Source of the DNA: Kitasatospora aureofaciens
Lineage (GTDB): Bacteria > Actinomycetota > Actinomycetes > Streptomycetales > Streptomycetaceae
Direction of reading: 5' to 3'
Length of the DNA stretch: 50,625 nt
NCBI RefSeq assembly: GCF_019192735.1
Contig: NZ_JAHTKP010000058.1
Span: 1 to 50,625, forward strand
In this document: in pieces, positions 1-6,493 of the stretch
Numbering within the stretch: the first letter of the stretch is position 1
Layout of the letters: every line of letters starts with the position of its first letter
Notes under the pieces: model-generated
Told to the model about the DNA's origin: nothing
Databases searched by the model: none
Seen by the model: only the letters and a program-made list of their open reading frames with translations
Made by a program: the position numbers and the translations under genes

Positions 1-48
1 CGGCTCGATGAACTCCCACTCCGCATCAGTCAGTTGCGCTCGCGTCAC
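1..48 (-). CDS. IS5-type transposase, N-terminal fragment (runs off left edge)
   Basis: Only the first 16 codons are in the window. The minus strand from a GTG at 48 reads V-T-R-A-Q-L-T-D-A-E-W-E-F-I-E-P, the characteristic opening of IS5-family DDE transposases of streptomycetes (L-T-D-A-E-W-x-x-I-x-P). The GTG is the only usable start, because the frame meets a TGA about 20 bases upstream. The rest of the transposase and the other end of the element lie outside the window, so it is unknown whether the copy is intact. The family match rests on this short motif and the element-like upstream sequence. Confidence 0.6.
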   Translation of the reverse strand, partial: MTRAQLTDAEWEFIEP

Positions 49-350
49 GCGACATGGTCTACCCGATCAGGCCTCGCCATGAGGGCGAATCCCACAGATT
101 GATCACGACCAAATACGCTCCCTAGTGATTAAAGCCATCGTGACCCTGAACCTGCAGCTCAGTGCAGGTGACAGGGTCGTCGGCACCCACAGGGGAGTAG
201 CGAACTGCCGGGAGGTGCCGACGGGCAGGGGGAGGCCCGTCGGCACGGCGGAGAAGGAACGACGGTTGCCGATGACTCAGTGGCAGTCGCCGCCCTCCGG
301 CGGCACGGGCCCCGTACGCTTCGTCGTCTGCCGCCCAGCGCGGGTGCTGG
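49..350. other. Intergenic stretch: IS5 leader/terminal region and downstream side of CAP gene
   Basis: No gene is supported here. Positions 49-135 look like the untranslated left end of the IS5-type element. The minus-strand word TGGCTTTAATCAC at 125-137 recurs at 3761-3773, where other IS remnants begin, so it may be a terminal repeat. Positions 140-350 are the region downstream of the CAP-protein gene; short open frames on both strands there have no start signal and no recognisable protein. Confidence 0.4.
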
Positions 351-1343
351 TCACGCGGGCGATGCGAAGACCTGCGTCCACCAGGGCCCGTTGGGGCCGA
401 AGTTGACACCCACGCCGATGGCCGTGAAGTGGCAGTTGAGGATGTTCTCGCGGTGCGGCGGGCTGTGCATCCACTCGTCCACCACTGCGGCCGGGTCCGG
501 CTGGCCGTAGGCGATGTTCTCGCCCCAGAGGCTCCACCGGTAGCCCGCGGCCTCCAGCCGGTAGTCGGCGTGGTGGCCCTCCGGGTCGGGGTGCTCGAAG
601 TAGTGACGGGCGACCATGTCGTCGGAGTGCACCTGGGCGGCGCTCTGCGCTTGGGCGTTGACCGTGAGAGGACCGCAGCCGGCCTTGGCCCGCTCGATGT
701 TGGTGAGGTCGGCGACCTGCTGGGCGAACTGCGCGCCGGTCCCGGTGGCCGGTGGCGTGCTGGTGACGGGTGCGGCGCCGCCGGACCGGCTGCCGGCGGG
801 TGGCGTGGCGGCGGGTGGCGTGCTGGTGGCGGGTGCGGCGCCGCCGGACCGGCTGCCAGTGGTCGCCGTGGCAGCTGGTTTGGAGGCCCGGGCGGTTGAA
901 CTGTTCCGACCGGCGCTGACCGGGGCGGAAGGCGAGCCGCCGGCCGATCCCGTACTGCCGGCCGCAGCCGAGGCCGACGGGCCGGTGGACGCGGAGACGG
1001 AGGGGGAAGCGGGGGCGGAGGCAGCAGACGAGGTGTCGCCCGGGATGTTCGGAGTCAGTGGCAGATCACCGGTCACCGCCGCCGACCGGGCCGGGTCACC
1101 GCCGCCGGAGTGAGCGGAGGACATCATGCTGTGCCCGGCTATGCCGGCCACGACGAGCGCCGTGGCCGCCGAGATCACCGCAGCGCGGCGGCGGCTGGAG
1201 GTGGCTGCCCGCCGCCGGGTACGCCGGGTGCGCGTCCCGGCGGTGCCCGGTGCGGGAGCGAGTGTGTCCTCTTCGGGCGCAGGGCCGTGCCCCGGTCCCT
1301 CCCCCATGTACCGCGGGATGGGCTTCGTGAAGTCGTCGTTCAT
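351..1343 (-). CDS. Membrane-anchored CAP/SCP-domain protein
   Basis: A 330-aa protein. An Arg-rich cytoplasmic N-terminus (about 35-54) precedes one hydrophobic segment (about 55-72), then a Ser/Ala/Pro/Thr-rich linker (about 80-203) and a C-terminal CAP (SCP/PR-1, YkwD-like) domain at about 205-330. CAP hallmarks are visible: N-I-E-R at 215-218, H-S-D-D-M near 239, H-Y-F-E-H near 247, W-G-E-N-I near 273 and H-R-E-N-I-L near 297. The linker holds a near-perfect internal duplication (G-S-R-S-G-G-A-A-P), visible in DNA around 735-860. The ATG at 1343 follows AGGAAG at good spacing; extending to 1559 would add non-coding-looking sequence overlapping the divergent gene. CAP domains are secreted or wall-associated; the substrate is unknown. 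It is divergent from a gene whose product carries the same domain. Confidence 0.85.
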   Translation of the reverse strand: MNDDFTKPIPRYMGEGPGHGPAPEEDTLAPAPGTAGTRTRRTRRRAATSSRRRAAVISAATALVVAGIAGHSMMSSAHSGGGDPARSAAVTGDLPLTPNIPGDTSSAASAPASPSVSASTGPSASAAAGSTGSAGGSPSAPVSAGRNSSTARASKPAATATTGSRSGGAAPATSTPPAATPPAGSRSGGAAPVTSTPPATGTGAQFAQQVADLTNIERAKAGCGPLTVNAQAQSAAQVHSDDMVARHYFEHPDPEGHHADYRLEAAGYRWSLWGENIAYGQPDPAAVVDEWMHSPPHRENILNCHFTAIGVGVNFGPNGPWWTQVFASPA

Positions 1344-1419
1344 GGTGGTCTGCTTCCTGAGCGGATTCGCGCCGGTGGCTTTTCGTTCCGACACCGTGGG
1401 AGACCGCCCGGAAGAACCG

Positions 1420-1469
1420 GGACAACGAAAATAGTTCGGCCGATCTTCACGGCGGCATTTCTGTTGTCC
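1420..1469. promoter_or_regulatory. Candidate divergent promoter with GGACAAC / GTTGTCC inverted words
   Basis: The 190-base gap between the two divergent CAP-domain genes contains GGACAAC at 1420-1426 and its inverted copy GTTGTCC at 1463-1469; GGACAACG recurs at 1525-1532 just ahead of the sigma-gene start. ECF sigma factors usually control their own promoters, so this is a plausible autoregulated site. No transcription start is known. Confidence 0.3.
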
Positions 1470-1533
1470 GCCGCGCCGCGGCAGGTCTCCAGCGCATGGG
1501 GGTCCGTGCGATCGAGACGAGTGAGGACAACGG

Positions 1534-3123
1534 ATGCACAGGGAAGGCGGCATAGACACGGAGGCGGTCGCGGCCGCGCGCGCCGGGGACGAACAGGCCC
1601 GGGAACGGCTAGTCGCCGGGTATCTGCCGCTGGTCTACAACGTCGTCGGCCGGGCGATGAACGGGCATCCGGACGTGGACGACGTGGTGCAGGAGACCAT
1701 GATCCGCGTGGTGGGCGGCCTCGGCGGCCTGCGGAACCCGTCCTCGTTCCGGTCCTGGCTGGTGGCGGTCGCGATGAACGAAGTGCGCCGTTACTGGTCG
1801 ACCCGCACCGCGCCCGCCTCGGCCCTCGATGCCATGGACCAGCTGGCAGACCCGGCCGGGGACTTCGTCGGGCTCACGGTCCTGCGCCTCGGCCTGTCCG
1901 GGCAGCGCCGCGAGGTCGCCGAGGCGACCCGCTGGTTGGACGAAGGAGACCGGGACCTGCTGTCGCTGTGGTGGCTGGAGGCGGCCGGCCGGCTCACCCG
2001 GGCGGAACTGACCGCCGCTCTGGAGCTGTCCTCGCGACACGCGGCGGTGCGGGTCCAGCGGATGAAGGAGCAGTTGGAGGTCGGCCGTACGGTGGTCCGG
2101 GCGCTCGCCGCCTCGCCGCGCTGCCCCGAACTGGCCGAGCTGACCACGGCCTGGGACGGGCGGCCGAGTGCGCTGTGGCGCAAACGGATCGCACGGCACA
2201 TCCGGGCCTGCGACGGTTGCGCGGATCTCGGCCAGGACCTCGTTCCGGCCGAAGGACTGCTCGCCGGGCTCGCGCTGGTGGTCCCGCTGCACGACGCCAC
2301 GGCCCACGGCCTCCTCACCGGCGGCCTGTCGCTGCACACCGGCCAGGCGGTGCCCGGCGCCACCGGAACCGTCCCCGCGACGGCTCAGCCGACAGCACCG
2401 GACACGCAGTCCCACGCGAACGTTGCGCACTCCTCGCACCGGACCGGAACCCACCCGCGCGGCACCCGACGCGGCGCGCGCCACCGCCTGCGGCACGGTG
2501 CCCAGTTGGCCGGTGCGCTCACCATCACCGTCGCCGCACTGGTCACCGTCCGAGCGCTTCCGGACCAGGACGACTCCCCGCGAGCCGCCCCCGCCTCCCT
2601 ACCGACGCCCGAGATCACCACGGCCCCCGCCGCGGCCCCGACCACGGCCGGCGCCGCCGTACCGACCACCTCCGCCAGTTCAGCGTCCCCGGCCGCCTCA
2701 GCCGATCCGACGCCCACCCCGAGCGCGACCCCGCCGCCGCGCAGCCCCGAACAGCAACTCGTCGACCTGATCAACGCCGAGCGCGCCAAGAACGGCTGCC
2801 GTCCGCTGCACGTCGACCCCAGACTCCACACCGCAGCCCAACAGCACTCCCAGGACATGGCCGCCCACCACTACTTCGACCACCTCGATCCGGAAGGCAG
2901 CCGAGGGAACAGCCGGATCACCGCAGCCGGCTACCAGTGGAGCACGTGGGGCGAGAACCTCGACCGGAAGAGCAAGACACCCGCAGACGTGCTGACCGAC
3001 TGGCTGGACGGAGCCATCCACCAACAGAACATCCTCGACTGCAAGTTCACCGACGCCGGCGTCGGCACCGCCCCCACCCCCGCTGGCCCACTCTGGACCC
3101 TCGACCTCGCCGCCCCCAACTGA
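1534..3123 (+). CDS. ECF-like sigma factor fused to zinc motif, membrane segment and extracellular CAP domain
   Basis: A 529-aa mosaic. Residues 8-90 form sigma-70 region 2 (L-P-L-V-Y-N-V-V, D-V-D-D-V-V-Q-E-T, F-R-S-W-L). Residues 120-190 resemble region 4 with a helix-turn-helix. At 222-229 lies H-x3-C-x2-C, the zinc signature of anti-sigma (ZAS/zf-HC2) domains. After a polar stretch and an Arg-rich segment there is one hydrophobic helix (about 324-340), a Pro/Ala/Thr linker (345-402) and a CAP domain at 405-529 (I-N-A-E-R-A-K-N, H-S-Q-D-M, H-Y-F-D-H, W-G-E-N-L). The ATG at 1534 has GAGG upstream. Predicted topology puts sigma and zinc parts inside and CAP outside. The CAP His in the H-R-E-N-type motif is kept as H-Q-Q-N-I-L. 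Activity of the tethered sigma, and whether it is released by proteolysis, are inferences. Confidence 0.85.
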   Translation: MHREGGIDTEAVAAARAGDEQARERLVAGYLPLVYNVVGRAMNGHPDVDDVVQETMIRVVGGLGGLRNPSSFRSWLVAVAMNEVRRYWSTRTAPASALDAMDQLADPAGDFVGLTVLRLGLSGQRREVAEATRWLDEGDRDLLSLWWLEAAGRLTRAELTAALELSSRHAAVRVQRMKEQLEVGRTVVRALAASPRCPELAELTTAWDGRPSALWRKRIARHIRACDGCADLGQDLVPAEGLLAGLALVVPLHDATAHGLLTGGLSLHTGQAVPGATGTVPATAQPTAPDTQSHANVAHSSHRTGTHPRGTRRGARHRLRHGAQLAGALTITVAALVTVRALPDQDDSPRAAPASLPTPEITTAPAAAPTTAGAAVPTTSASSASPAASADPTPTPSATPPPRSPEQQLVDLINAERAKNGCRPLHVDPRLHTAAQQHSQDMAAHHYFDHLDPEGSRGNSRITAAGYQWSTWGENLDRKSKTPADVLTDWLDGAIHQQNILDCKFTDAGVGTAPTPAGPLWTLDLAAPN

Positions 3124-3216
3124 CTACCCCACCACCCAACCCACCCCTCGGCAGCCCCCGGCCGCCGGGACACCGCGCGGCCCCTGAAGGGTGTCAAAAC
3201 TCCGATCAGGCTGCTG

Positions 3217-3237
3217 CCTCCGCCAGGAGGGCGGAGG
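3217..3237. terminator. 8-bp hairpin between sigma-CAP gene and IS21 remnant
   Basis: CCTCCGCC (3217-3224) and GGCGGAGG (3230-3237) form a perfect stem with a five-base loop, between the 3' ends of two convergent reading frames. There is no U-run, as usual for actinomycete terminators. It may equally be part of the IS21 remnant. Confidence 0.4.
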
Positions 3238-3241
3238 ACCA

Positions 3242-3625
3242 TCACGTTGGAGCTGCCTCGGTCGGGGCCTTGCCCGACTCCACCAGAATCTGCGGCTTGC
3301 GGTCCGCGACGTAGCGCCGGACCTGCTGATAGGAGACCTCGGCGCCGTGCTCCTCCACCAAGCGGTGGAAGATCCGGGTGACCGTGTGCCGCTGCTTGCG
3401 CGGCGCATCCAGATCGGCCCGCAGGATCCCGTCGACCACCGCCTTGTACGGATCCAGCGCGGTCGCGCGCGGCGGGAGCTTCTTCCGCGGCTCCGGCCAA
3501 ACCGAGTCCACGGCCTTCCTGATCGTCCGCCACGACGCGTTGTACTTGCGCGCGATCTCCAGCAGCTTCATGCCGTCCCGGTGGTCACGCCGGATCGACA
3601 GCTCGACCTTCGCCATCTGCGGCAT
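3242..3625 (-). pseudogene. istA: IS21-family transposase IstA, N-terminal remnant
   Basis: A 127-aa frame matches only the N-terminal DNA-binding part of IS21-type IstA. Seen: R-R-D-H-R-D-G-M, a helix-turn-helix (I-A-R-K-Y-N-A-S-W-R-T-I-R-K-A), W-P-E-P-R-K-K-L, A-P-R-K-Q-R-H-T-V-T-R-I-F and the R-R-Y-V-A-D-R-K segment. The whole DDE catalytic core and IstB are absent; full IstA is roughly 400-500 aa. The frame ends in TGA soon after the break. The element therefore lost most of its length by internal deletion and is inactive. Its upstream side keeps two transposase-binding repeats (3678-3741). Confidence 0.8.
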
Positions 3626-3677
3626 GACCAGGGCCTTTCACCAGGAGCACTCCCGATGCTGACCTGGCAAGTACCCC

Positions 3678-3741
3678 GGTGACGTCGAAACTCGTGAACA
3701 TCACCCATCCGTGGTTCGAGGTGACTCCCAAACTCGCGAAC
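3678..3741. repeat. Pair of 22-bp direct repeats, IS21-type terminal binding sites
   Basis: Positions 3678-3699 and 3720-3741 share GGTGAC-N4-AAACTCG-N-GAAC, 42 bases apart, immediately upstream of the istA remnant. IS21-family elements carry multiple such repeats at their ends as transposase-binding sites, so this is probably the left terminus of the degraded element. A matching right end was not convincingly found. Confidence 0.55.
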
Positions 3742-3760
3742 AACTGACGTCACGACTCGT

Positions 3761-3773
3761 GATTAAAGCCACT
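3761..3773. repeat. Second copy of GTGATTAAAGCCA word (possible IS end)
   Basis: This 13-mer is identical to 125-137. At 125-137 it stands just upstream of the IS5-type transposase; here it adjoins the IS21 left end. It may be a solitary terminal repeat of an IS5-type element. Confidence 0.3.
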
Positions 3774-3859
3774 CCCGTGTCCTGGAGGGGGACGAGGTGG
3801 TTTCCGGGCTGGCTGAGCACGATGAGGACGCTGCCGGGTGGAAGGGGCAGCGAGCCGAG
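3773..3859 (-). pseudogene. Short coding-like fragment between IS elements
   Basis: On the minus strand this stretch reads as about 28 codons with strong G/C at third positions (L-P-L-P-P-G-S-V-L-I-V-L-S-Q-P-G-N-H-L-V-P-L), and that bias stops at the GGCTTTAATCAC word. It appears to be a piece of a gene caught between the IS3 element and the IS21/IS5 remnants. It does not clearly continue the gene truncated on the other side of the IS3 element. The family is not recognised. Confidence 0.3.
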
Positions 3860-3889
3860 GACTGAACCGCTGCGGGTTCAGTAGAGACT

Positions 3890-4858
3890 CTAGGTTGTGG
3901 CTGTGACCTGCAGGTTTGGCTGCTGTTGGTTGTAGTACTTGGCTTCGTACTCGATGGGTGGGGTGTGGCCGAGTTCACTGTGGAGTCGGGTGGAGTTGAA
4001 CCAGTCGACGTACTCGGCGGTGGCGATTTCGACGTCGGTGAGGGTCCGCCAGGGCCCTTGGCGCTTGATGAGTTCGGTCTTGTACAGGCCGATGGTCGAT
4101 TCCATCAGGGCGTTGTCCAGGGCGTCTCCGACGGTGCCGATGGAGGCCGCGATCTGTTCGGCCGCCAGGTGGGTTGCCAGGCGGAACGACGTGTACTGCG
4201 ATCCGGCATCGGAGTGGTGTATCAACTCCCTTGGTATGATGGGGAATCCGGAGCGGTCTCGCTGCCACAGGCCCATCTCCAGGGCGGACAGGATCAGCGG
4301 GGTCTGCTTGTTGGTGGCTGCCGACCAGCCGACGATCCGCCGGGAGAAGGTGTCGACGACGAAGGCGACGTAGACGGTGCCGGCCCAGGCCGCCACGTGC
4401 GTGAAGTCCGCGACCCAGACCCGATTGGGAGCGCTCCCGACGAAGTTGCGCTTCAGTAGGTCGGGTGCCCGGTCGACGCTCTTGTCCGAGACGGTGGTGA
4501 CAACTTTCTTGCCGCGCACCGCTCCTGACAGTTCCTCTGCCTTCACGAGGCGTGAGACTGTGCACTGGGCGACGGTGTGTCCGCGCCGGTTGAGTTCTGC
4601 CCAGACCTTGCGGTAGCCGTAGACGCCGTAGTTGCTCTCGTGGATCTCCTTGATGAGTGGGATGAGCTCCGCGTCGCGGCGGGCGCGGGCGGAGGTGGTG
4701 CCGCTCTTGTGGGTGTAGTAGGTGCTGGGGTGGATACTGCAGGCGTTCGCGGTGAGCGTCCTGCAGATCGGCTCGACTCCGCCGAAGCGGTCCCGATGCT
4801 CGTCGATGAACGCTACGAGCGTGTGTGTGGCCGGTCGAGCTCGGCCGCGAAGAAAGAC
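3890..4858 (-). CDS. IS3-family transposase OrfB (DDE integrase domain)
   Basis: About 320 aa, ending in TAG at 3890. An HTH_21-type region (H-P-S-T-Y-Y, Y-G-V-Y-G-Y-R-K-V-W) precedes an rve integrase core. The catalytic residues are visible: Asp in V-A-D-F-T-H-V, Asp in H-H-S-D-A-G-S-Q-Y-T-S and Glu in A-L-M-E-S-T-I-G-L-Y-K-T-E. C-terminal W-F-N-S-T-R-L-H-S-E-L-G is typical. No good independent start or ribosome site exists, so it is probably made as an OrfAB fusion by -1 frameshifting at TCTTTCTTC (minus strand, 4857-4849), where orfA and this frame overlap. The 5' boundary given marks that slip site, not an initiation codon. Confidence 0.88.
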   Translation of the reverse strand, partial: VFLRGRARPATHTLVAFIDEHRDRFGGVEPICRTLTANACSIHPSTYYTHKSGTTSARARRDAELIPLIKEIHESNYGVYGYRKVWAELNRRGHTVAQCTVSRLVKAEELSGAVRGKKVVTTVSDKSVDRAPDLLKRNFVGSAPNRVWVADFTHVAAWAGTVYVAFVVDTFSRRIVGWSAATNKQTPLILSALEMGLWQRDRSGFPIIPRELIHHSDAGSQYTSFRLATHLAAEQIAASIGTVGDALDNALMESTIGLYKTELIKRQGPWRTLTDVEIATAEYVDWFNSTRLHSELGHTPPIEYEAKYYNQQQPNLQVTATT

Positions 4859-5130
4859 GCCGCGGCCTTGAGGATCTCGTTGGCCCGCTTCAGCTCGGCG
4901 TTCTCCCGCTTGAGCGCCTTCATCGCCGCGGATTCCTCGGTCGTCGTGCCCGGCCGGGTGCCGGCGTCGGTCTGGGCCTGGCGGACCCACTTGCGCAGGC
5001 TCTCCGGGCCCACGTCGAGCTTGGCGCCGATCGACCGGATGCACTGGTACTCGGTCTCGTACTGATCACGGGTCTCCAGCACCAGGCGCACCGCCCGCTC
5101 CCGGACCTCGCTGGGGTATGGCTTCCTCAT
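4813..5130 (-). CDS. IS3-family transposase OrfA (helix-turn-helix)
   Basis: A 105-aa protein from ATG 5130. It begins M-R-K-P-Y-P-S-E-V-R-E-R-A-V-R-L-V, the HTH_Tnp_1 start, continues with the recognition helix region (I-G-A-K-L-D-V-G-P-E-S-L-R-K-W-V-R-Q) and ends in a coiled coil (M-K-A-L-K-R-E-N-A-E-L-K-R-A-N-E-I-L-K). It binds the element ends and supplies the dimerisation zipper to OrfAB. A longer start at 5169 would place the codon inside the inverted repeat, so the internal ATG matching family length is preferred. Confidence 0.85.
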   Translation of the reverse strand: MRKPYPSEVRERAVRLVLETRDQYETEYQCIRSIGAKLDVGPESLRKWVRQAQTDAGTRPGTTTEESAAMKALKRENAELKRANEILKAAASFFAAELDRPHTRS

Positions 5131-5187
5131 AACGGGCTCGATCCTTCCAAGAGAAGAAGTCTCGGTCAAACCCGCAGCGGTTCAGTC

Positions 5188-6281
5188 TTCAGGTGATCTT
5201 CGAGATTCTCTCGGACTGCGAACACGTTCAGTGCGGAGTGGGGGAGCATGAGGCGCCCGCTTTCGGCTTGGACGAGCGGCCTGGTGCGCATCGGGTTCCT
5301 GCCGGTCATGAAGGCGTCGACGACCTCTGCTGGTGTGGCGCTGCCAAGATCAAGACGGAACCGCCCGACGACTGCTTCAACTCGTTCCCCGGAGATGCCA
5401 GTGTGCGCGGCGATGTCCTCGACTGTGACCGTCACCTCGTCGGCGCCGGGCTCGAACATCGACATGAGACTGGAGCCTGCGAGGTCGATCAGTTCACCGT
5501 TTGGCTGGCCAGCCTGTGTCGCGGCCATGGCGCTCAGCACTGCACTGCGCATGGCATCCATGCGGTTGTTCATGCCGTCCTCTTGCAGGCCGTGGCATGC
5601 CTGCAGAACGGTGATGGCGTCGGTCGCATCGAAGCCGAGTTCGGCATTCAATGCCGCGCGAACATTCGGATCTTCATCGAGGAGCTCACGGTTGGTTGCC
5701 TCGACCATCTCCGGATATGACGAGTTGCGCATCCACACCTCGGCGCCGAGAAGAAGCAAGGTCACCAGGGCGAGTTTGTCGCCCCGATCCGCAGTAGCAA
5801 AAGCCCGGATCTGTGCAAGATGAAGGAGCTCGTTGAGGTCCTCTCTCGCCTCCTCAGACACGAAACGGCTCATCTCCTGGTCCGCGACTGGACCGGGGAG
5901 CGGGATGCCAGCTGCCGCCGCTTCCTGACACGCAGCAAGGGAGACAAGCGCGAGCAGCTCTACTTGAGCAGCGCTGGCTTCTGCAACAACCGGCACTGTT
6001 CCCTCAGGTGCCATAGGAAGCAACGTCAGGCGAGCCACCTCGATGAGCCGGATCGCGTCGAATCGGCGAAGCTTCGCGACAAGATCGGCAAGGGCGCCGT
6101 CGAATGTCATACCGGCAGCCGCTTCAGGGTCGTCGGCATCGGCGAACCGGGCCATCAGGTCCATCAGCGACACCCAGGACTCGACCATCGCACGAGCATG
6201 CGGGTCAAATGCCGATGATGACGAGGAAGCCTGAGGCTTCCTCCTCTTCCGAGCTTCGCGGCGCTTCGATCGAGAACCCAT
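5188..6281 (-). pseudogene. Unknown protein, 3' end cut off by IS3 element
   Basis: The open frame starts at ATG 6281 (M-G-S-R-S-K-R-R-E-A-R-K-R-R-K) and runs 364 codons to the IS3 border; the last residues before the stop at 5166 (about T-E-P-L-R-V) are encoded by the IS terminal repeat. The native C-terminus is therefore lost. The protein has a basic Lys/Arg-rich head and a Ser run, then a mostly helical, Ala/Glu/Leu-rich body with no membrane helix or motif I can assign. The region V-E-D-I-A-A-H-T-G-I-S-G-E-R-V could be a small helix-turn-helix. It is divergent from the Shedu nuclease, 212 bases apart, so it may have belonged to the same defence locus. Its sense codons are less extreme in GC than the chromosomal genes to the right. 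Confidence 0.65.
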
Positions 6282-6493
6282 CGACCAACTTCATCACACT
6301 TCGAGACTCTTGAGCCAACAGATTCACACGCCGGACGCGGCACAGCCCAGCGCCACGGGCCTGCAGGGCACGCGGTGACGCTGGGACAGCTCAAGTGCTC
6401 ACAGAGCAGTCGACCAGACTGCTTGATGCCCGCGCGAGAACGGAATCTCCCGATAGCCCGCCTCGTGGCATACCGGCTGTCCATCATGGAGGT
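6282..6493. promoter_or_regulatory. Divergent intergenic region before Shedu nuclease
   Basis: This 212-base gap separates the truncated unknown gene from the Shedu gene. It is lower in GC than its surroundings. No clear promoter hexamers were recognised. The frame of the Shedu gene stays open back to a GTG at 6395, so part of the gap could be coding if translation starts earlier. Confidence 0.3.

Larger units (their letters stand above)
3860..5187 (-). mobile_element. Complete IS3-family insertion sequence
   Basis: The element is 1328 bp, bounded by an inverted repeat of 19 bases: GACTGAACCGCTGCGGGTT at 3860-3878 and its reverse complement at 5169-5187. Inside are an orfA (helix-turn-helix plus leucine-zipper-like coil) and an orfB (DDE integrase) in the -1 frame, the classic IS3 layout. 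Both frames are open, so the copy may be functional. The bases outside the repeats (GAG on the left, TTC on the right) do not form a target duplication, which suggests a deletion or recombination beside the element. It truncates the minus-strand gene ending at its right border. Confidence 0.9.

Noticed and set aside
3191..3207. GTGTCAAAACTCC as right terminus of the IS21 remnant
   Set aside because: It resembles the left-end repeats but in direct rather than inverted orientation, so it cannot be called the matching IS end.
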